NCBI RefSeq assembly: GCF_902705875.1
Contig: NZ_CACSIK010000004.1
Span: 1 to 64,000, forward strand
DNA length: 64,000 nt
Source: Zhongshania aliphaticivorans
GTDB lineage: Bacteria; Pseudomonadota; Gammaproteobacteria; Pseudomonadales; Spongiibacteraceae
Direction of reading: 5' to 3'
Both the position numbers and the translations under genes were made by a program. Shown one piece after another: positions 25,512 to 34,242 of this stretch. Every line of letters begins with the position of its first letter. Position 1 is the first letter of the stretch. The notes beneath the pieces are model-generated. The model saw only the letters and a list, made by a program, of their open reading frames with translations, did no database searches and was not told the origin of the DNA.

Positions 25512-26713
25512 TGAGATTCGGATAAGAGTTGTTCTAGGCAATGCTCTTGGATACCGTAAAAGCGTTTTAGCTCGGCAATTTGCTCTAATATCGCGCTGTT
25601 GTTGCGTGGCTGCACGCGTTTTTGGGCCAGTATCATTTTGTTTTTATTAGTGTGTTCTAACGAAATAAACTCAAAAACTTGGGTGTCGTAGCCATTGGCT
25701 TCTAGTAGCAGTGCACGTAAACCGTCAGTGACCATTTCGGCCTCTTGGCCGAGGTGAATGCCGTGTTGTAGCAGCGGAGCCAGTATTGAGGGGCTTTTTA
25801 ACTGAGGTCTTATTTGCTTGTGGCAACAGGGCGAGCACATAATGATATTGGCGCCACTGCGAATGCCCATATTGATGGCGTAATCGGTAGCGATGTCACA
25901 GGCGTGTAGCGCGATCATGATGTTAATATTCTGCGCGGCAAAATGCTGTACGTCACCCTGTTCAAATTTAATACCGCTGAGTTGTAAGTTGGCGGCGGTT
26001 TGGTTGCATAAATCGACTAGGTTTTGACGCAGTTCAACGCCGGTGACCCGGGGTTCTATCGCGAGGGTGTCGTTAAAATAATCGTGGATAGCAAAGGTGA
26101 GGTAGGCTTTTCCCGAGCCGAAGTCGGCAATATGAATATCTTGCTGAGTCGTGAGGCCAGTATTTTCGATAGCGCCAGATAATACTTCGATAAACTTATT
26201 AATTTGCTTCCACTTGCGAGACATGGCCGGAATGATTTGACCTTGCGCATCGGTAACGCCAAGGGCGGTTAAATAGGGCCGGTCTTGGTTAACAAAGCGG
26301 TGTTTCTTTCGGTTATGTGATAGCTGCTGTTCTGTCGTGTTGCCCGTGCCTTGGGCTTTTAGCTTATGTTCGCTAATCAGTGCTTTGCCCTTTTTGCTGA
26401 ACCGCAATTGTATTTCTATGTGCTGGGTGACTAGGTGAGCATTTTTGTAGTCGCTTCCCAGCCATTGCGCAAGGAGGATATTCGATTCGTCTAGGTTGAG
26501 GTTTTTGGTGATGTGCTGTGTCTGATATTCGTATAAAAACGAAAGCAGTAGGGTGTCTTTTAGTAAGACGGGCCTGATGGTTACGCGTTTTAATTGCGGT
26601 TCATTACCCTGATATTTTGAGAGCACCAAGCGTTGCAAGGCATTGTCATTGAAGGCCTGCTGAAATTGTTTTAGAAAGTATTGGATTTCTTCAGGCTGGT
26701 TTGACGCTGACAT
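25508..26713 (-). CDS. Class I SAM-dependent methyltransferase (RRNAD1/GSTCD-type)
   Basis: A protein of about 401 aa from the ATG at 26713; an upstream TTG (26761) is less likely. The SAM-binding motif is IADFGSGKAYLTFAIHDYF near residue 211, followed by VTGVELRQNLVDLC. The segment IIMCSPCCHKQIRPQL is a cysteine-rich signature seen in the RRNAD1/GSTCD methyltransferase group. The N-terminal half (residues 1-150) has no recognised domain. The methyl acceptor is unknown. Confidence 0.72.
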   Translation of the reverse strand: MSASNQPEEIQYFLKQFQQAFNDNALQRLVLSKYQGNEPQLKRVTIRPVLLKDTLLLSFLYEYQTQHITKNLNLDESNILLAQWLGSDYKNAHLVTQHIEIQLRFSKKGKALISEHKLKAQGTGNTTEQQLSHNRKKHRFVNQDRPYLTALGVTDAQGQIIPAMSRKWKQINKFIEVLSGAIENTGLTTQQDIHIADFGSGKAYLTFAIHDYFNDTLAIEPRVTGVELRQNLVDLCNQTAANLQLSGIKFEQGDVQHFAAQNINIMIALHACDIATDYAINMGIRSGANIIMCSPCCHKQIRPQLKSPSILAPLLQHGIHLGQEAEMVTDGLRALLLEANGYDTQVFEFISLEHTNKNKMILAQKRVQPRNNSAILEQIAELKRFYGIQEHCLEQLLSESH

Positions 26714-26784
26714 GATTGATTGAAATTCTGTGTTGATAAACGTGGCGACAGTATAAAGCAATGGTGATGTATTTTGTTCTGGCG

Positions 26785-26813
26785 AAAAAAAGGGCAGCGT
26801 TTTGGCTGCCCTT
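26785..26813 (-). terminator. Intrinsic terminator of pckA
   Basis: AAGGGCAGC (26790-26798) pairs with GCTGCCCTT (26805-26813), with a six-base loop and, on the minus strand, a run of seven T after the stem. It is about 25 bases past the pckA stop. Confidence 0.87.
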
Positions 26814-26836
26814 CTTAATGCTTAGGTCTTTAGTGC

Positions 26837-28387
26837 TTAGGCTTTAGGGCCTGCAGCGACAATAGCATCAGATACATCAAACTTTTTGATGTTCTCTTGG
26901 AACATCTTCGCCAGTTTCCCTGCTTCGGTGTCGTAGGCGTCAATGTCTCCCCACGATTTACGTGGGTTGATGTACTTGGCGTCTACTCCGGGAATTGAAA
27001 CCGGAATGCTCAGGTTCAATGCGTCGAGTGTTTCGGTTTCTGCGCCAATGAGTGCACCGCTTTGCGCTGCTGCCACAACCGCACGAGTTACTGGAATTGG
27101 GAATCGTGATCCGGTGCCACCTGCAGCTCCTGAGCCGCCAGTCCAACCTGTGTTGATAAGGTAAACCTGTGAGTCGAAATCTTCGATACGCTTCATTAGC
27201 AATTCAGCGTACTCACCGGCTGCACGAGGCATGAAGGGAGCACCAAAACAAGTAGAGAAGGTTGGGTGAATACCCGCTTCTGCGCCTAATTCGGTAGAGC
27301 CAACACGTGCGGTGTAGCCACTTAAGAAGTGAAAGGCTGCCGCTTCTTTCGAGAGAATCGAAATAGGAGGAATAACGCCTGACACGTCACAAGTAAGGAA
27401 GATAACGGTTTTAGGCTCGCCGGCAGCATTCTCAATAACGCGTTTTTCAACATTTTCGAGTGGGTAGCAGCAGCGACCGTTTTCGGTAAGGCTTGTATCG
27501 TCGTAATCAGCGTGACGGCTGTCATCGTCAATAACAACATTCTCTACGATAGAGCCGAAACGGATCGCATCCCAAATAATGGGTTCGTTTTTCTGGCTCA
27601 GGTTGATTGTTTTTGCGTAGCAACCACCTTCGATATTGAAGACGGAGCCTTTTGCCCAACCGTGTTCGTCGTCGCCAATTAGGTAGCAGCTAGGGTCTGC
27701 AGACAGGGTGGTTTTACCTGTGCCTGACAAGCCAAAGAATAAGGTGGTGTTGCCTTCTTCATCTACGTTTGCTGAGCAGTGCATCGGCATAACGTCTTTT
27801 TCAGGCAACAAGAAGTTCTGAACAGAGAACATCGCTTTTTTCATTTCGCCCGCATAACGCATGCCGGCAAGCAGTACTTTGCGCTGAGCAAAGTTGATAA
27901 TAACGCAGCCGTCAGAGTTGGTGCCGTCACGCTCAGGATCACATACAAAGCCTGCGCAGTTGATAATTGTCCACTCTTCTTTGGCTTTTGGATTGTATTT
28001 GCTTGGGCGAACAAACATATTGCGACCAAACAAACCCTGCCATGCAGTTTGAGTGTTTACGACAACGGGGATGTAGTGATCTTCGTGAGCACCAACGTGC
28101 AGGTTAGAGACAAAGCTGTCTTGTTCTGCGAGGTAATCTTCTACGCGTGTCCACAATGCGTCGAATTTAGCAGCGTCAAAAGGACGGTTTACGCTAGTCC
28201 AATCGATAGAATCTGAGGTAGATGGCTCTTGAACAATGTAGCGGTCAGCGGGTGAGCGACCAGTGCGCTTGCCGGTAGTGACGACTAGAGCGCCAGTATC
28301 GGCTAGCCGGCCTTCGCCGCGGCTCAGCGCTTGTTCAATTAGTTGTGGCGGTGTTAAATCTTGGTAAGTCGTTGTTTCAGCACTCAT
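26837..28387 (-). CDS. pckA: ATP-dependent phosphoenolpyruvate carboxykinase PckA
   Basis: Converts oxaloacetate and ATP to PEP, CO2 and ADP, the entry step of gluconeogenesis. The P-loop [11 protein letters not shown] near residue 236, GDDEHGW and [11 protein letters not shown] are the family signatures; [13 protein letters not shown] is near the N-terminus. From the ATG at 28387 the protein has 516 aa, as usual; AGGAAACAG precedes it. A terminator follows the stop. hslO, hslR and yrfG lie upstream on the same strand, a block known from enterics. Confidence 0.95.
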   Translation of the reverse strand: MSAETTTYQDLTPPQLIEQALSRGEGRLADTGALVVTTGKRTGRSPADRYIVQEPSTSDSIDWTSVNRPFDAAKFDALWTRVEDYLAEQDSFVSNLHVGAHEDHYIPVVVNTQTAWQGLFGRNMFVRPSKYNPKAKEEWTIINCAGFVCDPERDGTNSDGCVIINFAQRKVLLAGMRYAGEMKKAMFSVQNFLLPEKDVMPMHCSANVDEEGNTTLFFGLSGTGKTTLSADPSCYLIGDDEHGWAKGSVFNIEGGCYAKTINLSQKNEPIIWDAIRFGSIVENVVIDDDSRHADYDDTSLTENGRCCYPLENVEKRVIENAAGEPKTVIFLTCDVSGVIPPISILSKEAAAFHFLSGYTARVGSTELGAEAGIHPTFSTCFGAPFMPRAAGEYAELLMKRIEDFDSQVYLINTGWTGGSGAAGGTGSRFPIPVTRAVVAAAQSGALIGAETETLDALNLSIPVSIPGVDAKYINPRKSWGDIDAYDTEAGKLAKMFQENIKKFDVSDAIVAAGPKA

Positions 28388-28556
28388 TCTCTGTTTCCTG
28401 TCACGTAATCCTGAGAGCAGCCGTGGTCTAGCAGTGGGGTCGGGAGCAAATATGACCCCTAGTGGCCGGGTAATTTGGGGCGCCATTATTACAAAAAACT
28501 TATAGTAGCGCTAACTTTTGCTTATATTAAATCTGGGTTTGGGTATTTTTGCCGTC

Positions 28557-29408
28557 TTAATGTCGTGTGATGTCACTACTTTGGTTAAATAAAGCGGCGA
28601 TGTCGGCGGGGCTAAATTGGTATAAGCGGTTGCAAAACTCGCAGTTGGTCTCTATTTGGCCGCGCTCTTGAATGATGTCGTCAAGTTCCGCTTGGCCAAT
28701 AGACAGCAGAGCATTTTCAACGCGTTGGCGGCTACATTGACAGCGAGCGACCAAGGGTTTGGCTTCAAATAGTCGCACGGCATCTTGGTGATAGAGGCGG
28801 TAGAGTAAGGCATCGGCATCTAATGTGAGAAGTTCTTGGTTCTGAACGGTGTCGGCAATGGTGGTGAGGTGTTGCCAGCGATCTTTGTCGGGCGATTTGC
28901 TGGGTAATTCTTGTAACATAAGTCCGGCTGCACAATTGGCGTCTGCGCTAAGCCAGATACGGGTAGAAAGTTGCTCGCTTTGTTCAAAATAGGCTTCTAG
29001 GCAATGCGCTAAGCTGTCACCGTCTAAACTGACAATGCCTTGGTAACGTTTGCCGTGTTTGGGATCTATGGTCATCGCGAGCTGCCCGTTGCCAATCAGG
29101 GTACTAAAGTCGAGGCTCATGGCTTGGTTGGCATCGCGGGCAATGGCGCGTAGCTCCCGCTCTGAATTGGCTTCAGCCATAATTAAGGGGACTTCACCGT
29201 CGCCTCTTACTTGCAGTATTAATGAGCCTTCAAATTTGATGGTGGCGCTTAGCAGGCTTGCTGCAGCAAGGAATTCACCCAATAAATTTGCAACACCGGG
29301 TGGGTAGTGATGGATGCTGAGGATGTCTTGGTAGCTTTTTTCTAAGCGCACGTGTTCACCGCGAACTTCGGTATTGTCAAAAATAAAGCGGTTAATAGTG
29401 TCGCTCAT
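28557..29408 (-). CDS. hslO: Redox-regulated chaperone Hsp33
   Basis: A 283-aa holdase that is activated when its cysteines oxidise. The zinc ligands are C223-x-C225 (CQC) and C256-xx-C259 (CEFC). The N-terminal domain has FIFDNTEVRGEHVRL. The gene sits between pckA and hslR, as in E. coli. It protects proteins during combined oxidative and heat stress. Confidence 0.95.
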   Translation of the reverse strand: MSDTINRFIFDNTEVRGEHVRLEKSYQDILSIHHYPPGVANLLGEFLAAASLLSATIKFEGSLILQVRGDGEVPLIMAEANSERELRAIARDANQAMSLDFSTLIGNGQLAMTIDPKHGKRYQGIVSLDGDSLAHCLEAYFEQSEQLSTRIWLSADANCAAGLMLQELPSKSPDKDRWQHLTTIADTVQNQELLTLDADALLYRLYHQDAVRLFEAKPLVARCQCSRQRVENALLSIGQAELDDIIQERGQIETNCEFCNRLYQFSPADIAALFNQSSDITRH

Positions 29409-29479
29409 GAGTGATTGGCTTCCGTTGTTAAAGGGGGCGAAATTATACGCGGTTTGGCTTTGATTATCTGTGGCTGAGC

Positions 29480-29878
29480 CTATTCACCGATACGCTGAAA
29501 GCGGTGAATTTGCCGGCGTTGCTTTTTATTGGGACGCTCGGAGTGGGCAAAGGCAGAACCGAGTGCTTTGCGGTCAGCGGCGTGTTGTTCACGTAGGGCA
29601 ATACTGTCGGCGGTTTCTTCATATAACAGGGCTGCTTGGGGCGCGCCTCGACGCTGATCTGATAGCGCAAGGATGGTGACCGTTTTAGTGTCAAACCCCA
29701 CTCGCACATTCAATTCGGCGCCGATTTGGACTTCTTTACTGACTTTACAGCGGTCACCATTGTATTGAACTTTGCCACCTTCGATGGCTTGTTTTGCCAG
29801 ATTACGGGTTTTATAAAATCGCGCTGCCCATAGCCATTTGTCGAGTCGGATGCCGCTGTTAGAAGGTGATTGTGCCAT
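29480..29878 (-). CDS. hslR: Heat shock protein 15 (ribosome-associated, S4 domain)
   Basis: A 132-aa RNA-binding protein. The S4 domain begins at RLDKWLWAARFYKTRNLAKQAIEGGKVQYNG; the C-terminus is basic (RPNKKQRRQIHRFQ). In E. coli Hsp15 binds free 50S subunits that carry nascent chains after heat shock. It stands between hslO and yrfG on the same strand, the usual order. Confidence 0.93.
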   Translation of the reverse strand: MAQSPSNSGIRLDKWLWAARFYKTRNLAKQAIEGGKVQYNGDRCKVSKEVQIGAELNVRVGFDTKTVTILALSDQRRGAPQAALLYEETADSIALREQHAADRKALGSAFAHSERPNKKQRRQIHRFQRIGE

Positions 29879-29923
29879 AGCGTTTTCTATTCTGAGAGTG
29901 ACTGATCAAGCTTAATGATAGCT

Positions 29924-30592
29924 TTAATTCGATGGTGGTGTAATCGGCAAAATTTCAGCAAAACTGAGCACCGCAGGGTAAGGCAGAGTATCACGCAGGG
30001 CTTGTTTGCTATCGGGTTGACGCAGCGTGAGCAAGTGGCGAATCCCAAAGGCTGCAGCAGAATCTAAAACGCTGGTGGTGTCGTCGACCAACAGGGTGCG
30101 TTCAGGATTGAAGTGCCAGCGCTGTTGAAGCTGCTGCCAAAAAGCGGGATCTTCTTTGGGCTTACCAAATTCATGCGAGCTCACCATCTTGGTGATGTGT
30201 TGGCCAAGGTCGGTGTATTCTAATTTGAGGTCGAGGCTACCACGGTGCGCGTTTGTGACTAGCCAGATATTGCAGTGGCTGTCGTTCAGGGCGCTAAGAA
30301 AAGCTTTGGTACTGGGGTGTGGTGCGATTAAGTGGGCTACTTCGCGCTTGAGGGCAACAATATCTACCTTGAGCTGCTCGGACCAGTAATCAAGGCAATA
30401 CCAATTTAAGGAGCCTTTTTCTGCCATTATGCGATTAAGTAAGTCTTCACTAATATGGCTGGGGTCGCCACCGTGGATGTCGGCATAACGGCGAGGTAAA
30501 TGCTGGGTCCAGAAAAAATTATCGTAGTGTAAGTCTAGCAGGGTGCCATCCATATCAAGGAGGACGGTATCTATTGCTTGCCAGTCAATCAT
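29924..30592 (-). CDS. yrfG: HAD-family GMP/IMP nucleotidase YrfG
   Basis: A 222-aa HAD phosphatase. Motif I is LLDMDGTLLD near residues 11-20, motif II is VTNA, motif III has the lysine of KPKEDPAFW, and motif IV is LLVDDTTSV. Size and position next to hslR match YrfG, which hydrolyses GMP and IMP in E. coli. Substrate preference here is inferred from position and similarity. Confidence 0.88.
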   Translation of the reverse strand: MIDWQAIDTVLLDMDGTLLDLHYDNFFWTQHLPRRYADIHGGDPSHISEDLLNRIMAEKGSLNWYCLDYWSEQLKVDIVALKREVAHLIAPHPSTKAFLSALNDSHCNIWLVTNAHRGSLDLKLEYTDLGQHITKMVSSHEFGKPKEDPAFWQQLQQRWHFNPERTLLVDDTTSVLDSAAAFGIRHLLTLRQPDSKQALRDTLPYPAVLSFAEILPITPPSN

Positions 30593-30619
30593 AAGGTGCC
30601 ATACTTAATGGCACAGGGT

Positions 30620-30799
30620 TTAACTACCTACCCGTGCCGGGTTGAATTTGGTGCTGACCGCATCACGCATTTCGATGATTTCAGCATAGTTAACGTTTAA
30701 CCACCACTCGGCGCGATTGCTGCCATATTGGCTTATCGAGTTTAGATTGCGACGCATTTCTTGAAAAATAACCCCGTCTTTTTTGCCTGCACCGTTCAT
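30620..30799 (-). CDS. 59-aa small protein, uncharacterised
   Basis: A short ORF of 59 residues, starting at ATG 30799 with a GAGGG site seven bases upstream and ending at TAA (30620-30622). The sequence is hydrophilic, with a tryptophan pair (SNRAEWWLNVNYAEIIEMRD) in the middle and a basic N-terminus (MNGAGKKDG). No signal or membrane segment. It lies alone between yrfG and an acyl-CoA dehydrogenase gene. It looks coding by composition and ribosome site; I know no family for it. Confidence 0.6.
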   Translation of the reverse strand: MNGAGKKDGVIFQEMRRNLNSISQYGSNRAEWWLNVNYAEIIEMRDAVSTKFNPARVGS

Positions 30800-30999
30800 T
30801 TGTTTACCCTCGTGCTTGTCTTAGTTCCTAAGAACTTGGTGTCGAGGAATCAAAGTACTGAGAGCGGCGTGGATGCAGTATAGGGAAAACCCCTTACTGA
30901 GTGAACCCGCGTGTTTAAACTGTGAACAGCGTACGGTTTTAGTGTGTCACAGCAGCAGCTAATCTTAGGTTTTTAGTTAGGATTAGCTGTGCTGAGGTG

Positions 31000-32226
31000 C
31001 TAGCGGCTTTGATTGCCGCTCGGAATTTCATTGAATGCGAGGCCTTTATCTGCTCGGGGTTCCTGGGGGAGGCCAAGCACTTGTTCGGCAATGACGTTAC
31101 GCATAACTTCATCGGTACCGCCTGCCAAGCGAATGCCCGGAGAGAATAAGACGGTTTTTTGGAAATGAGCTTGTTGTTCTGCCAAATTGGGGTCGCTGAT
31201 GACACCGGCGTCGCCCATTAATTGAATGGCGTAGTTGGAAATGTCTTGGTTCATCACGGCACCGACGAGCTTGCCCAGTGCGGCTTCGGCGCCGGGCATG
31301 CCGCCCTGAGCCACGGCGGTGAGCATCCGGTTGGTAGCGGCTTTTATACCTGCGTGTTTGTAATACCACTCGGCGAGATGCTCGCGAACAGCAGGGTTTG
31401 CGCTGATGGGTTCGCCGTCGATGTGCAGGCCTTTTACGAGCTGTAAAAATTCGGGGAAACCATCGGGTTGTACACCGGCAATGGCCAAGCGCTCGTTCAT
31501 CAAAACTAGCAGAGCCGCTCCCCAGCCACCGCCGACTTCTCCCAAGCGGTAAGCGTCTGGGATCACGGCGTTGTTGAAAAATACCTCGTTGAAATGAGCG
31601 CCGCCGTCCATTTGTTTTATGGGCTTAACTTCAACCCCGGGTTGATTCATGTCGATAAAAAACATGGTCATGCCGCGATACTTCGAGATACTTGGATCGG
31701 TACGGCATAAGATGACCCCGTAATCTGAGTGTTGAGCGCCAGATGTCCAAATTTTTTGGCCGTTGATTATCCAGTTGTCGCCATCGGGCACCGCGCTTGT
31801 TCGCAGCCCTGCCACGTCAGAACCGGCGCTGGGCTCAGAAAACATTTGACACCATACCGACTCGGCACTTGCCATTGGGGGCAGCAGCGCTAGCTTTTGT
31901 TCTTCGCTAGCAAAATGCATCAATGCTGGCCCGCAATTGCCAATCCCAATTACAAAATAACCATCGGGTTCGGCATAGTTTGCAACTTCCTGCGCCCAAA
32001 TAACTTTGTGAATATCACTGAGGCCTGCGCCGCCATATTGTTTGGGCCAGTTGAGGCATGCATAGCCAGCATCGGCGACTTTTTTATACCATGCTTTCGC
32101 ATCTTGATAGGCTTCTGATTGCGCTTTGCGGCCGCTGTTTGCAGATTTGGGGCGGGCGTTATTCTGAAGCCATTGACGTATTTCGGCGCGAAATTCGGCC
32201 TGCTCAGGTGAGTCTTTAAAATCCAT
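31000..32226 (-). CDS. Acyl-CoA dehydrogenase, FadE-like (larger subunit of a likely pair)
   Basis: A 408-aa FAD enzyme that introduces an alpha-beta double bond in acyl-CoA. Family marks include CQMFSEPSAGSDVAGLRT, WIINGQKIWTSGA and AGGTDEVMRNVIAEQVLGLP. The usual catalytic Glu before the GT is replaced by Gly; LMNERLAIAG supplies a Glu at the alternative position used by some families. The next gene upstream encodes a second acyl-CoA dehydrogenase, 29 bases away. They could form a heteromer, as in bacterial steroid side-chain degradation. Confidence 0.85.
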   Translation of the reverse strand: MDFKDSPEQAEFRAEIRQWLQNNARPKSANSGRKAQSEAYQDAKAWYKKVADAGYACLNWPKQYGGAGLSDIHKVIWAQEVANYAEPDGYFVIGIGNCGPALMHFASEEQKLALLPPMASAESVWCQMFSEPSAGSDVAGLRTSAVPDGDNWIINGQKIWTSGAQHSDYGVILCRTDPSISKYRGMTMFFIDMNQPGVEVKPIKQMDGGAHFNEVFFNNAVIPDAYRLGEVGGGWGAALLVLMNERLAIAGVQPDGFPEFLQLVKGLHIDGEPISANPAVREHLAEWYYKHAGIKAATNRMLTAVAQGGMPGAEAALGKLVGAVMNQDISNYAIQLMGDAGVISDPNLAEQQAHFQKTVLFSPGIRLAGGTDEVMRNVIAEQVLGLPQEPRADKGLAFNEIPSGNQSR

Positions 32227-32255
32227 GGGTTTTCCTTAGCAAAGTTAGCGGCCAA

Positions 32256-33341
32256 TCAAGAAGCGAGGAGTCGGTCTACCAACGCATTTTTCCAGTGAGG
32301 GTTGCCCCCCAGCAGGGTTGAGAGTGATTGTGCGCGGCGATAATAAAGGTGGCAGTCGAATTCCCAGGTAAACCCCATACCGCCGTGAGCTTGAATATTC
32401 TCTTTGCTGCACAGGTAAAACGCATCTATGGCGCTAACGCGTGCGGTGGCAGCGGCAAGCGCGAGCTCAGGGGCTTTAGCGGAGAGCGCCCAAGCGCCGT
32501 AATACGCATTGGATTTTGCTAATTCTTTTGCCACAAACATGTCTGCTAATTTATGTTTGATGGCCTGAAACGACGCGACTTGGCGACCAAAGGCATAGCG
32601 GTCAGTGGTGTACGCTTTTGCTGTTTCTATGGCTGCTTCACAGCCGCCTACTTGCTCAAACGATAGTAATACCGCGACATGATCAAAGACCTGCTCTACA
32701 GCTTGTAAGGCGGGCATTTCGCCATCTAGGTGTGTGACGGGGGTGTTGTTAAAAACAAGTTCAGCGCGGGGAAGGCTTGGATCTAGGTTGTCTTGATTAC
32801 GGCGAGTGACGCTACTGTGTTTGAGGTCAACCCAATAAAGAGCGGTTTCGTTATGTTCATTAGTTGCGGTAACAATGGCATTATCGGCGATCATGCCATG
32901 TAAAACCGTATTTTTATTACCACTTAAATGCTTTTCTCTGACTTGGCAGGAGCCTGAGTTTGCACCTACGGCAGCGGTACTGATGATGTCACCGCTGGCT
33001 AAGGTTGGCAGCCAATCGGCTTGTTGTTGTTCTGATGCGGCGATTTTGATGAGCTCGGTGCCAAGGTATACCGATGCAATGAAGGGGGTTGGTGCGATGG
33101 CGCGCCCTAATTCCATCGCGATAACACACAGTTCAAGATAACCAAGGCCAAGACCACCATGTTCTTCGGCAATGGCAATAGCGGGCCAGCCGAGATCAAT
33201 CATTTGCTTCCAGAGTTTGCTGTCAAACTCGGCGCTGCCTTCCAATACGGCCCGCACTACAGATGGGCTGCATTCTTTGCTGAGCATTAAGCGCGCTTGT
33301 TCTTGGATGTTTTTCTGGTCTCCAGAAAAATCGAAATTCAT
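32256..33341 (-). CDS. Acyl-CoA dehydrogenase, FadE-like (smaller subunit)
   Basis: A 361-aa acyl-CoA dehydrogenase. MNFDFSGDQKNIQEQARL, GWPAIAIAEEHGGLGLGYLEL and YTTDRYAFGRQVASFQAIKHKLADM are the family patterns. The short, degenerate middle domain and HGGMGFTWEFDCHLYYRRA fit the smaller partner of paired dehydrogenases. It is transcribed before the 408-aa dehydrogenase. The substrate is unknown; a long or steroid side-chain acyl-CoA is possible given the other lipid genes here. Confidence 0.84.
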   Translation of the reverse strand: MNFDFSGDQKNIQEQARLMLSKECSPSVVRAVLEGSAEFDSKLWKQMIDLGWPAIAIAEEHGGLGLGYLELCVIAMELGRAIAPTPFIASVYLGTELIKIAASEQQQADWLPTLASGDIISTAAVGANSGSCQVREKHLSGNKNTVLHGMIADNAIVTATNEHNETALYWVDLKHSSVTRRNQDNLDPSLPRAELVFNNTPVTHLDGEMPALQAVEQVFDHVAVLLSFEQVGGCEAAIETAKAYTTDRYAFGRQVASFQAIKHKLADMFVAKELAKSNAYYGAWALSAKAPELALAAATARVSAIDAFYLCSKENIQAHGGMGFTWEFDCHLYYRRAQSLSTLLGGNPHWKNALVDRLLAS

Positions 33342-33482
33342 GCCTATCTCCTGAGCATTTCACCATCATACGGGCAGTATGAGTATGCTCAGCAGCTTAT
33401 GGCTATGTTTGCTAAGTCTCAATGACAAAACGGACCAAGCGTATAGCCGATTAGGCCAGTGCGGGTGTGATACCCGCAGGGT

Positions 33483-34061
33483 TTAGAGTGACAGCGCAAG
33501 CAAACTAGCTTTGAAACGCTCTTTGGTGGTGGGGATTTGCCGGTAGGACAAAACAAGGCGCCCTACAATTTGGATCAGGTCGTCAATGTTAACATTGCGG
33601 CCATTGCGCTCGTTATAGCCATCTAGGGGATCTTTTAATAAGTCGCGCCAGTAAGCGTCGGACTCATCGTTATCGATATGGGGTGATGCCTCGGCGGCAT
33701 TGGCACCAGACACTAAATCTAATTTTCCCGCTTCAGGTGGTTTGTAACTGGCGGCGAACCAGATACATTCTTGTAGCATCAGTGGAAAATTATTGTCATA
33801 GAGTTTGGCGACATCAAAAACTTTGGAAAACATACGCTGGCGTTCAATGTCGATTAACGCAGCAATGATGTCTGATTTACCGTTAAAGTATCGATATACC
33901 GTACGTCTTGTCACATTGGCAACTTTGGCGATGTCTTCTATCGTTGTCGACTTTATGCCTTTAGTGATGAAGCAATCTACCGCAGATTTAAGGAGAATTT
34001 TCTTTCCGGTATCGAGGTCGTCAACTCTAGCTCCATTTCCCCAGCGCTTGTTTGTTTTCAT
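33483..34061 (-). CDS. TetR-family regulator, likely of the dehydrogenase operon
   Basis: A 192-aa regulator. The helix-turn-helix region is KKILLKSAVDCFITKGIKS with TIEDIAKVANVTRRTVYRYFNGK. The C-terminal domain does not suggest a ligand. The ATG at 34061 (AAGG upstream) is preferred over a TTG at 34082. It is on the same strand, just upstream of the two acyl-CoA dehydrogenase genes, so it may control them. Confidence 0.85.
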   Translation of the reverse strand: MKTNKRWGNGARVDDLDTGKKILLKSAVDCFITKGIKSTTIEDIAKVANVTRRTVYRYFNGKSDIIAALIDIERQRMFSKVFDVAKLYDNNFPLMLQECIWFAASYKPPEAGKLDLVSGANAAEASPHIDNDESDAYWRDLLKDPLDGYNERNGRNVNIDDLIQIVGRLVLSYRQIPTTKERFKASLLALSL

Positions 34062-34242
34062 TCCCGTGTACCTTTTACTCAATGTCCATTGTCACCATCT
34101 TACCATGTTGTAACCTTGTGTTTGAGATTACAGCGCCCTTATTTGATAGGGGATTGTACGTATCTTTGGGTGTTTTTAAGGGATAAGGTTCAATCCTGTG
34201 CCGCACTGGCACAGAGAGTTGGGGCTGTAAGTGGTTAGGTGC

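Noticed and set aside
34188..34215. tRNA-like GGTTCAATCC segment
   Set aside because: No cloverleaf arms could be paired around it.
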